Source of the DNA: Leptothermofonsia sichuanensis E412
Lineage (GTDB): Bacteria; Cyanobacteriota; Cyanobacteriia; Leptolyngbyales; Leptolyngbyaceae
Direction: 5' to 3'
NCBI RefSeq assembly: GCF_019891175.1
Contig: NZ_CP072600.1
Span: forward strand, 4,216,001 to 4,280,000
DNA length: 64,000 bases
Below are positions 18,063 to 27,423 of this stretch, in pieces. Position numbers and translations under genes: made by a program. Below the pieces are notes generated by a model that worked only from the letters and a program-made list of their open reading frames with translations, was not told where the DNA came from and made no database searches. Position 1 is the stretch's first letter; every line of letters starts with the position of its first letter.

Positions 18063-19217
18063 TTAAACGTCTGCCTCCACAAAGAGAATGCCTTCTGCAA
18101 CCAAGTGTGATAGTAGGGGCATGACATCTATTTCCCAGTCATAGCCGGGGAGCCATCGTAAAACATCTCGTCCGGTAAATGATGACTGCTGAAATAGATG
18201 CTCTACCAGTGTTGCAGTTACTCCTCTCAGTAAAATTTCTCGACCTGAAACCAGGACACGAAAGCCTTCTTCAGGCAGTTCTATGATTTGGATCGGCTGA
18301 AATTGAATGCATTGAAAGCGGGTATCAATTCCTTTAGGAAACTGATCAAACCCTGACTGGCGTGGAAAATCATATCTCTTGACTGGCTGAGCCAGACTAT
18401 CGAGATAGCCTTGATAGCGATCGCCCAGCAGTGGCTCGGTGAGTGTTTCTGAAACCTGTTGAACCAAACTGGATAGATGCTGACCAATGGTTTTGTTTTC
18501 ACATTTAGCGGGTAAACTTTTGCGCCACTCAACTTGCTGACGTAGATTATGAATGAGCCATTCCAGTAGATCAATTCCAGTTTTGACATGGATCCCCAGT
18601 GTCAGATGCAGGGATGGTGACTCTGTTGCAATCGCATAATGCCAGTGGCCTTTCGGAATGTAGAGGACATCCCCCGGATGCAATACACAGCTTAGATAGG
18701 GTGGATCGGTAGGAGGAGACAATTCGGCTGATTTCTGCTCTGGTAAAGGATACTTAAACGTATCTTGAAAAATATGCCATTCCTTACTGCCCTCAATCTG
18801 TAAAATGAACACTTCATGGGTATCGTAGTGACAAGAAAATCCTTGCTGCTGAGGATAGGAGCTATAGGCATTTACCTGAGTGCGAAAGCCAAAGATTTGT
18901 CTTAGTTCAGCAGCAAATTGGGCGATCGCCGGAACCCGTTTATGCACCTGATTAATAATCAAAGTAGCTCCTTGCTGGCACCAATGCAACAAGCGCTCAT
19001 TCTCAGACTCCTCCAACACTTTCTCATTCAGCGCCAATCGCAAATCGGGATAGTCGATCTGATGAAAATTCAACAAGTCATTCAAGACTTCCCAAGAAAA
19101 TAAATGAGAAAATCGCCGTGGCTCCTTACCCGCGATCGCAAGTGCCTGAGCCGTCCAGTACCGCTCTTAAAACGTTGCCATGTCACAGGGATGTAGAAGC
19201 GACTGCAAAGCATTCAT
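18063..19217 (-). pseudogene. JmjC/cupin oxygenase gene with an early in-frame stop
   Basis: From ATG 19217 the frame reads MNALQSLLHPCDMATF, then TAA (19167-19169), then continues without a shift as ERYWTAQALAIAGKEPRRFS to the end at 18063, about 384 codons in all. The body is a JmjC fold like ribosomal protein hydroxylases: iron ligands in SCHYDTHEVFILQIEGSKEW (H-x-D) and the distal His in LHLTLGIH, plus a C-terminal winged-helix-like part. These are Fe(II)/2-oxoglutarate oxygenases. No ATG restores a full protein after the stop; TTG at 19085 would omit the first 44 residues. It could still be made by restart or read-through, so it may be only partly inactive. Suc_Fer follows directly. Confidence 0.65.
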
Positions 19218-19222
19218 TTTAA

Positions 19223-19237
19223 TAAGAACTATTATCA
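19223..19237. promoter_or_regulatory. Zur box 4 (upstream of JmjC)
   Basis: On the minus strand TGATAATAGTTCTTA, an inverted repeat with one perfect half site (TGATAAT). It ends 5 bases before the ATG at 19217, the same close spacing seen at hemB and thrS. Confidence 0.6.
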
Positions 19238-19277
19238 ATAGTAGAGCAGGTTTTCCAGTGTGTCCAGAAATTTGAAA

Positions 19278-19299
19278 AAGGGGTAAATAGTTACCCCTT
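19278..19299 (-). terminator. Rho-independent terminator after the small peptide gene
   Basis: On the minus strand AAGGGGTAA-CTAT-TTACCCCTT followed by TTTC: a perfect 9-bp stem, 4-base loop and T run. It lies between the peptide gene and the JmjC gene, so the peptide can be made in excess of downstream proteins. Confidence 0.75.
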
Positions 19300-19356
19300 A
19301 ATCGAGACTATTGATAGCTGGTTAAAATCCAGGAGAGAAATTAGAAGTCTAGCAAT

Positions 19357-19503
19357 CTACTCGTTGCTGACATCACCACCATCACCGTCCACATCATGAT
19401 GGCGAACCACCACCTGTTTACTCACAACAGGAATTTCTCGAATTTGAACCTGAATTTTGCTAGAACGAACCTGGGTAGAGGTTGATACATTTGTTCGTTG
19501 CAT
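19357..19503 (-). CDS. 48-residue peptide, possible precursor of a modified peptide
   Basis: Starts at ATG 19503 with GGAG 8 bases upstream. The N-terminal part is Ser/Thr/Val/Gln-rich and basic (MQRTNVSTSTQVRSSKIQVQ); the C-terminal part is RHHDVDGDGGDVSNE, rich in His, Asp and Gly. This leader/core-like split, its strong terminator and a JmjC oxygenase plus ferredoxin-like protein just downstream resemble a RiPP locus. No known RiPP leader motif is recognised. It could also be an unmodified small metal-binding protein. The nearby Zur box points to zinc. Confidence 0.5.
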   Translation of the reverse strand: MQRTNVSTSTQVRSSKIQVQIREIPVVSKQVVVRHHDVDGDGGDVSNE

Positions 19504-19622
19504 TACCACAATCTCCAAATTAAAATACACCCAAACTCTCCGCAAGTCCTGCCAACTTAGAGCAAAAGAAAATTGCGAAGATTTTCATTAGACTATCCCA
19601 AAGTCTAAAAAAGAGCAAGCTA

Positions 19623-20735
19623 TACCTTGTCAGGATATAGTCTTAACATCTTTGAAGGACTGAAAACGCAAAGTTAACAACGAGTCCAATTCTTGTTGAT
19701 AAATCGTATGGCACTGGTTCAGGCAAGATAAAATGGCCTCCTTAAACGCAGTAAAGTCAGCATAGTCAATCGAGTATAAACACTGTTTCTTCACAAACTT
19801 CCATAACCGCTCAATCAAATTCAAATTCGGAGAATAAGCAGTCAGATATAACAACTCGATGTTCAACGATTGAGCTAACTCCAGCACCACTGCACACTTT
19901 TGATATCGGGCATTATCAAGGACGAGCGTAATCGGAATACTCAATTCCAGTGCCCCAATCGTGTGCCACAACTCGCAGACCCTGGCGGCATTGATATAAG
20001 TCTCATGGGTCACCAGAATCAACTCATGGGTGATGGTGTTCAACGCACCCAGGACATTCAACCGTTGTCGTCCAGCTCCCGATTGAACAAACAGACGCTC
20101 AAAGTACCAAAGGAAACCGAGATACGCCCCTAACACAAAGTGGGCCGCATCGACAAAGAACACTGCTCGCTCTCCGGCTTTCGCCTCTGCCAATCGCGGT
20201 TCTAGTTTCTTTGAGAAATTCCTCCTGCGCTTCGGGGTTGGCTTTGGCAGGCACGCCCCCCACGCCGCGGCAACACATGCCCAGCAATTTGAGGAAACAC
20301 CCGCACTTGCTCTCGACTGCGGACAATCCCTGAGAGTTCTGCAATCTTGGCTGCGGTTTGTGCCAAGGTTTTGGGTGGATGCTCCCGAAAGTACGCTTCC
20401 AGACTCTCCTGATGCTGCTTCAATGCACTTTGGGGTCTGTAGAAATTCAATTGCTTGAGTTTGGCAATGCCTCCGCTCTGATACTCCCGCAAGTAGCTCA
20501 ACAATGTGGGGTCCGTGATCCGTAGCAATTAGACAATTTGCCCATGCGCGCATCCCTGACTTTTGAGATACACTACTTCCATTTTTTGCTGGACTCGAGG
20601 ATGGGGATGATGGAAGCGTTCGTAATGAAGTTGTTCAATCTCCTCTTTCGTGAAAGCCAGCTTAATCAAGCTCAGCTCAAATGTAAAGGGTCTCTTTCAC
20701 TTTTTGCAATCTGAAATCTATGCCCTGCTAAAGTA
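19623..20735 (-). mobile_element. IS630/Tc1-type insertion sequence, copy 2 (degenerate)
   Basis: About 1.11 kb, ends TACCTTGTCAGGATATAG and, in reverse, TACTTTAGCAGGGCATAG, with flanking TA (19621-19622, 20736-20737). It is clearly related to copy 1 but diverged throughout. Both copies have the same AAGC before the left TA. Confidence 0.85.
19630..20674 (-). pseudogene. IS630 transposase of copy 2, frameshifted
   Basis: The catalytic half is open and keeps FFVDAAHFVLGAYLG, ITLVLDNARYQKC and TAYSPNLNLIERLW. The DNA-binding half has an in-frame stop in the helix-turn-helix region (near 20528) and further frame changes around 20200-20330. The A-rich slip site of copy 1 is interrupted (AAAGAAACT). 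It is probably not autonomous. Confidence 0.75.
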
Positions 20736-20769
20736 TAGCGAGGTTTGGCAAAAGCTGTCCTTGCTATAT

Positions 20770-20784
20770 TGATAATGATTATCG
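20770..20784. promoter_or_regulatory. Zur box 5
   Basis: TGATAATGATTATCG is a 7-1-7 palindrome with a single mismatch, the best Zur-box match in the window. It lies 21 bases upstream of the oxidoreductase relic ATG at 20806. Confidence 0.75.
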
Positions 20785-20805
20785 TTTCAAGTGTCGCCAA
20801 ATTCC

Positions 20806-21274
20806 ATGGAAAAGCCAGAAGCGTTCGATGTGATTGTGGTAGGTGCGGGTGCTGCGGGCATCGGCGTTGGGGTAGTCCTGAAAATGCAATTGCCCGCAAA
20901 ACCTCTCCTGCCATCAGCTTTCGGCGGGAACATCTGACAGCCAGTGGGTCAGCCCAACTCAACCGATTCTCTGCACTGGATTTGAAGGTAGCTTGAAGCA
21001 AATTGCCCATTTGTTTAACTGGTCTGAGGGCTACGCCAGATTAACTGAAGAGGATGAATCTACCATTACTCCAGGATTATTTGTGGTCGGGCCTTCCGTG
21101 CGCCATGGCAAGGTCATCTTCTGCTTTATCTATAAGTTTCGCCAGCGTTTTACCGTTTTTGCTAATGCGATCGCCCGACGCCTTGGCATCGACTGCACCC
21201 CTCTGGATAGCTATCGACAAGAGGGGATGTTTCTGGACGACCTCTCCTGCTGTGACAATGAATGTCTCTGCTAA
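20806..21274 (+). pseudogene. NAD(P)/FAD-dependent oxidoreductase relic
   Basis: The N-terminus MEKPEAFDVIVVGAGAAGIG is a clear FAD-binding fold. The frame breaks after about 43 codons. A second frame resumes at about 20993 with LKQIAHLFNWSEGYARLTEE, then LFVVGPSVRHGKVIFCFIYK (the C-terminal FAD contact), ending in DDLSCCDNECLC. Most of the middle (some 200 residues) is missing. The Cys-rich end suggests a metal or redox site in the intact family. Its Zur box is intact, so the promoter has outlived the gene. Confidence 0.65.
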
Positions 21275-22047
21275 AAATAATTGTCTCTGTTAAAGACGTG
21301 AGCAGTGGGGAACGCATTGCAGCGTTGCTCGATTATTAGCAGCCAGCGACATTTTTCTTGGACAATCCAATGCCCCGCAATTGGGAAGGATGGGGCAACA
21401 CAGCTTAGCAAAAGCGTGCTTGACTGAATTGGTCAATTGCCTGAGTAGCATAGAAACAACCGTCACTTACACACCAAAGCAGGCTTGCGCAACTTATTTT
21501 CAGCGATCAGCCCTAGCTCAAAGCAATAGGTTTAAGTTAACGATTTCTAATACTGGTTAAAAAGGCGATCGCGCCAGCACCCCAACAAATCGATGAAGCG
21601 GACGATACGAAGTCTATTAGTGAGGTTTCAAGTTTGTCTGCCCGCTGATTTGAGTCGTTAGCCTGCTGCGTGTGGCTTGGTCGTGTGTATCGTGGTAAAA
21701 ATAGGTCCGACATGAATAAACAGGAATAGTCAGCCGCGATCAAGTCCTTTATGCAATTCCAACGTGAGCAAAGTTCAATCTCCGACTGCGACAGCCTCTC
21801 GGAAGAGGAAGAATGGCATTGTCGCATCATTGGCGACGAGTTCATTAGCTGGTATCAACATCATCTGCGTGATATTCTTGGGCAGCGGGCGGCATTGCGA
21901 ATTATGAAGTTTGACCCGAAGCCCCTCATCGTGTTCATAATGTAGGTTTTGGGTTGAGTTGCGTCACGAGAAATCATACCGGAGGCATCCGAAAACTTGG
22001 TTTATCTGTTTCACTCTGAGTTCACCTGTTGTACCAGCAGGAGCCGT
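21275..22047. other. Gene-poor stretch
   Basis: No convincing gene. Short open frames occur on both strands. One reading, VSSGERIAALLDY followed by a stop and TFFLDNPMPRNWEGWGNTA (21296-21410), looks like the remains of a protein but is not recognised. Most likely decayed sequence next to the oxidoreductase relic. Confidence 0.4.
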
Positions 22048-23472
22048 TCACATCAACCCTGACGACTCATACAACCGTTTCAAAATCGCCATAATCTTAT
22101 CGCCATACTGGGAATCCGCCGTCCAGCGACCGCTCAACTGCCTGACTAGGGGGGCAATGCCGCGAGTGACAAAGCGGAATCGGGGGTCAACCACTTCCTG
22201 AACCAGGGGTTCGGTATTGGCATAGGCTTTCAGATGTTGAATCTGTGCTCGCACGCCCAGGCGGGCACTGGGAAAGGAGGCAAATTCAGCGGCACCCCCT
22301 GCCGCTCCTAACCTGGAGAAGTTGTTTTGTCCTGGTCGGATGTCACCACTGAAGCGCAGGTAGTTAGTTTCCAGACACATCTGGGAGAAAGCGATATCAT
22401 AATTAATTCCTTCCAGACTGCCCTCTTCCCGGTAAAGTCTGGCAATGTCTGGAAACTGAGTCAGTCCTGACTCGTGGTTGGACTTCAGAAACATCATGAG
22501 TTGCACTTCAGTGGTGTTTCCATGTCCGGCGATGCGGTCAATCTGTCCAGGGCAGATGGTCAGAGACGATCGCAAAATGACCGTTCGACTGGTTGCCTCC
22601 CAGTGGACGGAAATATAAAAATCACGCAGATCGACGGCTCGCACATACACCACTCCCCGGTAGTTTAGCTTACGGGTGTGGGGGTTAGTAGACAGGTCAA
22701 CACCCAGGCGATCAGCCAGGTCTATTGGAATGTAGGCATTGCCACTGACGATAATGCCCTGCTCACCATAGTTCTGACTGTTGATGTTGATGTTGCAGGG
22801 TGAGTAGGTATCAGCAGGTGGAGGTGGCAAAGGGGTAGGGGTGGGGGTGGGAGTCGGACTGGGCGTGGGACGAGGGGTGGGGGCGGGACTGGGCGTGGGA
22901 GTCGGCAAGGAAATAGCCTGGCTCCAGACAATCAACCCATCCGCAATTCCCAGCGCAATATCCCGGCGGCGGTTTTGTAACAGGAAGCGATCGTCCGGGT
23001 TAGAGAGAATACCAATTTCCATTAGCAGGGAGGGGGCAACCACCTGGCGACAAAATGCCAGACTGCCAGTCCCTGTCGCTGTGTCAGGCTTAACACCCCG
23101 GTTCAGCAGTTGGGGCACCCGGCGCAATACTGCCAGCAACAGTTGTTCTGCGTTCTGTTTGCGCTGGTTATTGTTGGCAATGTGGAAGATGCTGGTGCCG
23201 CGCATAGAGGGATTGGAGAATGTTTCAGCATGAATTTCTAAAGCCACATCCCCAGATCGAGTGCGGGCGTTGATCCAGTCGATAGTCTGCCGCTGGCTCA
23301 GTTCATCTGGTACAGAGAGGATTTCAAACCCCCGCGATCGCACCTCTGGGACAATCAAATTCCGGAGCTGGATCATCTCCTGAGCTTCGGTTGTCCCGGC
23401 AATCACTCCCCCCACATCCATCACCCCATTTTCCTGGCCACCATGCCCTGCCGAAATGAAAATTCGTCCCAT
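22048..23472 (-). CDS. Cell-wall hydrolase: amidase plus glucosaminidase
   Basis: 474 residues from ATG 23472. The N-terminal Amidase_3-type domain (about 1-170) has ISAGHGG with the first zinc His, ALEIHAETF with the second, and LLMEIGILSNPDD with the catalytic Glu. A Pro/Thr/Ser linker of PTPSP repeats (about 185-220) follows, then a copper-amine-oxidase-like stalk domain (about 225-300), then an N-acetylglucosaminidase domain (about 315-474) with FLKSNHESGLTQFPDIARLYREE and FSQMCLETNYLRFSG. No signal peptide is visible. It would cut both the peptide-sugar bond and the glycan chain. Related fusions occur in cyanobacteria. Confidence 0.78.
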   Translation of the reverse strand: MGRIFISAGHGGQENGVMDVGGVIAGTTEAQEMIQLRNLIVPEVRSRGFEILSVPDELSQRQTIDWINARTRSGDVALEIHAETFSNPSMRGTSIFHIANNNQRKQNAEQLLLAVLRRVPQLLNRGVKPDTATGTGSLAFCRQVVAPSLLMEIGILSNPDDRFLLQNRRRDIALGIADGLIVWSQAISLPTPTPSPAPTPRPTPSPTPTPTPTPLPPPPADTYSPCNININSQNYGEQGIIVSGNAYIPIDLADRLGVDLSTNPHTRKLNYRGVVYVRAVDLRDFYISVHWEATSRTVILRSSLTICPGQIDRIAGHGNTTEVQLMMFLKSNHESGLTQFPDIARLYREEGSLEGINYDIAFSQMCLETNYLRFSGDIRPGQNNFSRLGAAGGAAEFASFPSARLGVRAQIQHLKAYANTEPLVQEVVDPRFRFVTRGIAPLVRQLSGRWTADSQYGDKIMAILKRLYESSGLM

Positions 23473-23572
23473 CACAACCGTCCTTTCCGTGGATGCTGCC
23501 CAATTCACCCATCTGCGTCAGTTGTATACCAAGAAATGGCATTGGGATGAAAAAAATGGGAGCAGCAACTGA

Positions 23573-23640
23573 GGAATTGCTCTGTGTTCTCCGTGCCTCT
23601 GGGGTGAATTTTCCGGTTATAAGATCCTCATTCCTAAACA
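23573..23640. repeat. Dispersed 'AATTGCTCTGTGTTCTC' repeat, copy 2
   Basis: GAGGAATTGCTCTGTGTTCTCC followed by GCCTCTGGGGTGAATTTTCCGG and TTATAAGATCCTCATTCC; the same modules recur near 39376 and 45670. Confidence 0.55.
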
Positions 23641-23836
23641 TGAAAATGGAGCAGATACCCGAATTAAACGCTTTGCGTCATTTGTCCTCTCCCCATCCGA
23701 TGAATCATCGAGTAATCCTTCATCTAAAGGATTATTCCACCGGGTAGACTCATGATCAAAAACGTAATAAGATCCAACTTTGATTGCATCAGTAGTTAGG
23801 TAGTTCGGTCATTCGTTCTTAGAGGCGTAGAGAATA

Positions 23837-24874
23837 GTGAATCTCTTCAAGCGGTTTTCCCTTTCACGGGATATGGGTATCGACCTTGGTACAGCGAATA
23901 CGCTGGTTTATGTATCAGGGAAAGGAATTGTTCTCCAGGAACCTTCAGTTGTAGCGATTGACCAGGATGCAAAAGTTCCTCTTGCCGTTGGGGAAGATGC
24001 CAAGAGGATGCTGGGGCGGACTCCAGGCAACGTGGTTGCTCTGCGCCCTTTGCGGGATGGGGTAATCGCTGATTTTGATACCGCAGAGTTAATGCTCAAG
24101 CATTTCATTGCCCGCGTTCATGAAGGTAGAACCCTGGTATCACCCCGGATTGTGATTGGCATCCCCAGTGGAGTCACCGGGGTGGAACGCCGGGCTGTAG
24201 AAGATGCGGCTAAGGAGGCGGGTGCCCGCGAAGTTTATCTAATCGATGAACCTGTGGCAGCGGCGATCGGGGCTGGGCTGCCTGTGGCTGAACCCACAGG
24301 GAACATGATTGTTGACATTGGCGGTGGCACCACTGAAGTGGCGGTTCTGAGTTTGCAGGGGACTGTGCTGAGTGAGTCGGTGCGAGTGGCTGGAGACGAA
24401 TTGAGCGAGTCAATCTCTCAGTATATGAAAAAGGTTCATAACCTGGTGATTGGCGATCGCACCGCTGAAGAAATTAAAATTACCATCGGTTCTGCCTACC
24501 CGGTTGGCGACGATGCCATGATGGAAGTCCGGGGGCTGCATATGCTCTCTGGCCTGCCCCGTACTGTCACAGCAAAAGCGCCTGAAATCCGAGAAAGCAT
24601 GTCAGAGCCGCTGGCGGTCATTGTGGACGCCGTTAAACGCACCCTGGAACGGACTCCGCCTGAATTAGCTGCCGATATTATTGATCGCGGCATCATGCTG
24701 GCTGGTGGGGGTGCCCTATTGAAAGGAATTGATACGTTGATTAGCCATGAAACAGGGATCGTTGTGCATGTTGCCGCCGATCCACTCAGTTGTGTTGTTT
24801 TGGGTACAGGTCGTGTTCTGGAAAACTTCCAGCAATTACAGCGGGTTTTCAGCACCCGTTCGCGTAATTATTAG
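23837..24874 (+). CDS. mreB: Rod shape-determining protein MreB
   Basis: 345 residues, GTG start. Actin-like ATPase: phosphate 1 loop MGIDLGTANTLVYV, phosphate 2 loop MIVDIGGGTTEVAVLS, adenosine loop IMLAGGGALLKGID. MreB filaments guide side-wall synthesis; mreC and mreD follow in the usual order. Confidence 0.95.
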   Translation: MNLFKRFSLSRDMGIDLGTANTLVYVSGKGIVLQEPSVVAIDQDAKVPLAVGEDAKRMLGRTPGNVVALRPLRDGVIADFDTAELMLKHFIARVHEGRTLVSPRIVIGIPSGVTGVERRAVEDAAKEAGAREVYLIDEPVAAAIGAGLPVAEPTGNMIVDIGGGTTEVAVLSLQGTVLSESVRVAGDELSESISQYMKKVHNLVIGDRTAEEIKITIGSAYPVGDDAMMEVRGLHMLSGLPRTVTAKAPEIRESMSEPLAVIVDAVKRTLERTPPELAADIIDRGIMLAGGGALLKGIDTLISHETGIVVHVAADPLSCVVLGTGRVLENFQQLQRVFSTRSRNY

Positions 24875-25094
24875 TAGTCTGTCAACGTTGTCTGGATGAG
24901 TAACTGAATGATCGAAAGCTGATCAGGGTTAAATTTTGAGGGTCTGCGACCCATCAAAGTTTTCTTGACGGAACGGCCAACCAGCCTGTTCTCACGGACT
25001 CTCTGATCATTGGAAAATTACCCTGGTTGAAGGCCATTTCCCTTTTCAACCACCGATTAAATCTGAGCCTGATTACCCTCACAAAACTCCCTAA

Positions 25095-25886
25095 ATGTTC
25101 ACACTTCGTCGCTGGTGGGAACGACATCAAGTCCAAATTATTCTGGCAGGTCTTGCCATTGGTTCTGCTGTGCTTGTGCGCCAGACTGAGGCAAGGTTTC
25201 TGTTTGAGACGTATCAGTTCATGACACGTCCTTTTCAGCAGGCTCCAACTCAAAGGGTCCTCCTGGAAAATGCCCAGATCCAGGAGCTGCAACAGCGTCT
25301 GACTGAGCTTGAAAGCCAGAACCAGAGGTTGCAAGAGCTTTTGGGTTATGTTTCCCAGAAGCAGCAGTCCCCCGGCATTTCTGCCCCGGTTGTGGGGCGC
25401 AGTGCCAGCCACTGGTGGCAACAGGTTATCTTAGGACGGGGCAGCGGGGATGGGATTAAAGAAGGCTACGTAGTCATGGCTCCAGGTGGCGTTGTGGGAC
25501 GGGTAACCAGTGTCACTCCCCACAGCAGCCGGGTTTTGTTACTCAGTGATCCTTCCAGCCGGGTCGGTGCAACCATCAGCCGCAGTCGGTTTATGGGCTA
25601 TATCCGGGGACAGTATACCAATCGGGCAGTGATGGTCTTTTTCGACAAAGTTCCGGATGTGCGACGGGGCGATGTGGTGACCACCTCAGCATTGAGTCAG
25701 CTATTTCCGGCTGGCCTGCCAATTGGACGGGTAGAGTCTGTGGATCTCAACAAAACTCCGGCTCCAGAAGCGATTATCGAATTTTCTGCTCCCGTCAGTT
25801 TCCTGGAGTGGGCAGTGGTTTATCCCCATACTCCGCGTCCGCAGACTACCCTTCCTTCCAAACAGCAGCTAGATAATGACCTATGA
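25095..25886 (+). CDS. mreC: Rod shape-determining protein MreC
   Basis: 263 residues. One N-terminal membrane helix (about 14-32), a coiled coil (about 52-90, QIQELQQRLTELESQNQRLQ), then the periplasmic beta domains with GRSASHWWQQVILGRGSGDGI and GVVGRVTSVTPHSSRVLLLSD. It links MreB to the wall-building enzymes. The stop overlaps the mreD ATG by four bases. Confidence 0.93.
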   Translation: MFTLRRWWERHQVQIILAGLAIGSAVLVRQTEARFLFETYQFMTRPFQQAPTQRVLLENAQIQELQQRLTELESQNQRLQELLGYVSQKQQSPGISAPVVGRSASHWWQQVILGRGSGDGIKEGYVVMAPGGVVGRVTSVTPHSSRVLLLSDPSSRVGATISRSRFMGYIRGQYTNRAVMVFFDKVPDVRRGDVVTTSALSQLFPAGLPIGRVESVDLNKTPAPEAIIEFSAPVSFLEWAVVYPHTPRPQTTLPSKQQLDNDL

Positions 25887-26446
25887 AGAGTGAATCTCTC
25901 AGTCGAAGCTGGGAAGACCATCCTTTTACCCGTCTTCTGGTTAACTGTGCTGTTACAGTTGGGTCACTTCTGTTGTGTTTGCTGATTTTGCCCACCCGTC
26001 TGCCAGGAATGGAACTGGCCGGGATTGGACCCAACTGGTTACTCATCTGGGTAGTTGCCTGGAGCGTCAAACGTACAATGGTTCAGGGGGCACTGGCCGG
26101 GCTGGTATTGGGGCTGATTCAGGATGGCATGACGGCCCCTACCCCGACCCATACCCTGAGCTTAATGCTGGTTGGCATTTTGACTGCCCGGTTACAGAAA
26201 GAGCGATACCTCCAGGAAGACTTTATCTCGGTGGCATTGATTGCCTTTGGCATGGCGGTGCTGGCAGAAACCGTTATGGCTATCCAGTATACTTTTCAGG
26301 GCGATCGCTCCCTGGCGGAAATCTGGACTTACCACCAATTGATTGCATTGAGTTCAGCCATTCTGAGCAGCCTCTGGGCACCTGTTCTTTACTTTCCCCT
26401 CAAGCGCTGGTGGGAGTATGTGAGTGAACTGGATGGGCAGTCTTAG
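25883..26446 (+). CDS. mreD: Rod shape-determining protein MreD
   Basis: 187 residues with about five membrane helices and the family's WLLIWVVAWSVKR and LVLGLIQDGM (G-x2-QD) region. Translationally coupled to mreC. Confidence 0.88.
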   Translation: MKSESLSRSWEDHPFTRLLVNCAVTVGSLLLCLLILPTRLPGMELAGIGPNWLLIWVVAWSVKRTMVQGALAGLVLGLIQDGMTAPTPTHTLSLMLVGILTARLQKERYLQEDFISVALIAFGMAVLAETVMAIQYTFQGDRSLAEIWTYHQLIALSSAILSSLWAPVLYFPLKRWWEYVSELDGQS

Positions 26447-26455
26447 GATGGGGTT

Positions 26456-26520
26456 TGAGGAGTGAGGGGTGAAGGGTGAGGAGTGAGGAGTGAGGGGTGA
26501 GGAGTGAGGAGTGAGGGGTG
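26456..26520. repeat. Short tandem GAGGAGT/GAGGGGT repeats
   Basis: Nine or more tandem 7-mers (GAGGAGT, GAGGGGT, GAAGGGT) between mreD and the HAD gene. These are STRR-type heptamers typical of cyanobacterial intergenic DNA. The same units in reverse lie at 29657 and 53870. Confidence 0.85.
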
Positions 26521-26548
26521 GTTATGGGTGGTTGTTAGATTAGCGTCT

Positions 26549-27325
26549 TTAATCGCTTGCCAGCAGTGCCTGGGTAAGTTCCCAGAATCCTTCTCCTTCG
26601 GGATTGGTGGTGATGTAGGCGGGTTGATGGATAAGTTGGGTTGAATAATCCATCACGTTGGCTACACCTACTGACAGGGGAAATTGGCTGCAATCAAACA
26701 GGCTGACATCGTTGGGGCTATCGCCGACGGTCAAAACCTGCGCCGGGGCAATGGCTGGAAAAGACTGGTACAGAACTTGCTGTAGCCCGATCGCCTTTTC
26801 CTGGTGAGCGAGCTTAATGTGGCACTGAACCGTACTGTAAGTGAAACCCCAGCCCCACTCCTGACAAAGGTTGCCCATATGCTGAATTTCATCCTGAGAA
26901 AGCCCCTGGATGTCAAAGGTCCAGTCTGTCAGGCGAAAGGCGTTATCAGCCGTTTCCTGAATCTGGGGAAATTTACTTTGGAGGCGCTGGAAAACGGCGG
27001 CAAGCTGCCGCCGGTGCTGGGGGATATCTCGAATCGGAGCCAGCAGCGTTGTCGATTCGGGCCTGCCAGTGAAAACCACACCGCCATTTTCAGCGATCGC
27101 CCCCCAAACTGGCAGATAGTTCACGACCGCACTCACCCAACCAGCGGAACGCCCGGTCACAATCAGCACCGGAATTTCTGCCTGGTTCAGTCTTTCCAGT
27201 GCTTGTAGCAGAATAGACGTAAACTTCCCGGCAACGGTTAACGTGCCATCCATATCGGTTGCAACCAGTTGAACGAGCTGCAATCGATTTGCTGCCAATG
27301 CCTGGGAAAGTGGAGTAAGAGGCAT
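26549..27325 (-). CDS. HAD-superfamily phosphatase (Cof/SPP type)
   Basis: 258 residues. Motif I is LVATDMDGTLT (nucleophile Asp), motif II IPVLIVTGRS, the Lys near HQEKAIGLQQVL, and motif IV LTVGDSPNDVSLFD, with a type IIB cap between. Family members hydrolyse sugar phosphates and similar; the substrate is unknown. It is divergent from hemE. Confidence 0.82.
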   Translation of the reverse strand: MPLTPLSQALAANRLQLVQLVATDMDGTLTVAGKFTSILLQALERLNQAEIPVLIVTGRSAGWVSAVVNYLPVWGAIAENGGVVFTGRPESTTLLAPIRDIPQHRRQLAAVFQRLQSKFPQIQETADNAFRLTDWTFDIQGLSQDEIQHMGNLCQEWGWGFTYSTVQCHIKLAHQEKAIGLQQVLYQSFPAIAPAQVLTVGDSPNDVSLFDCSQFPLSVGVANVMDYSTQLIHQPAYITTNPEGEGFWELTQALLASD

Positions 27326-27423
27326 ACCTGTTCTCTGTAAAGTTCAAAACACTCAACTCTACAAAACGGTCATCCTAGAATGGTAAGCTAACGAATGCAC
27401 TCAAAATTCTAGGATGACGTTAG

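Noticed and set aside
21537-21945. Open frames on both strands in the gap before the amidase/glucosaminidase gene
   Set aside because: No domain, poor starts, and opposite overlapping frames; treated as gene-poor DNA.
26456-26520. Regular tandem repeats as a CRISPR array
   Set aside because: The unit is only 7 bases with no unique spacers, so it is STRR-type; the same holds for 29657 and 53870. No cas gene is present.
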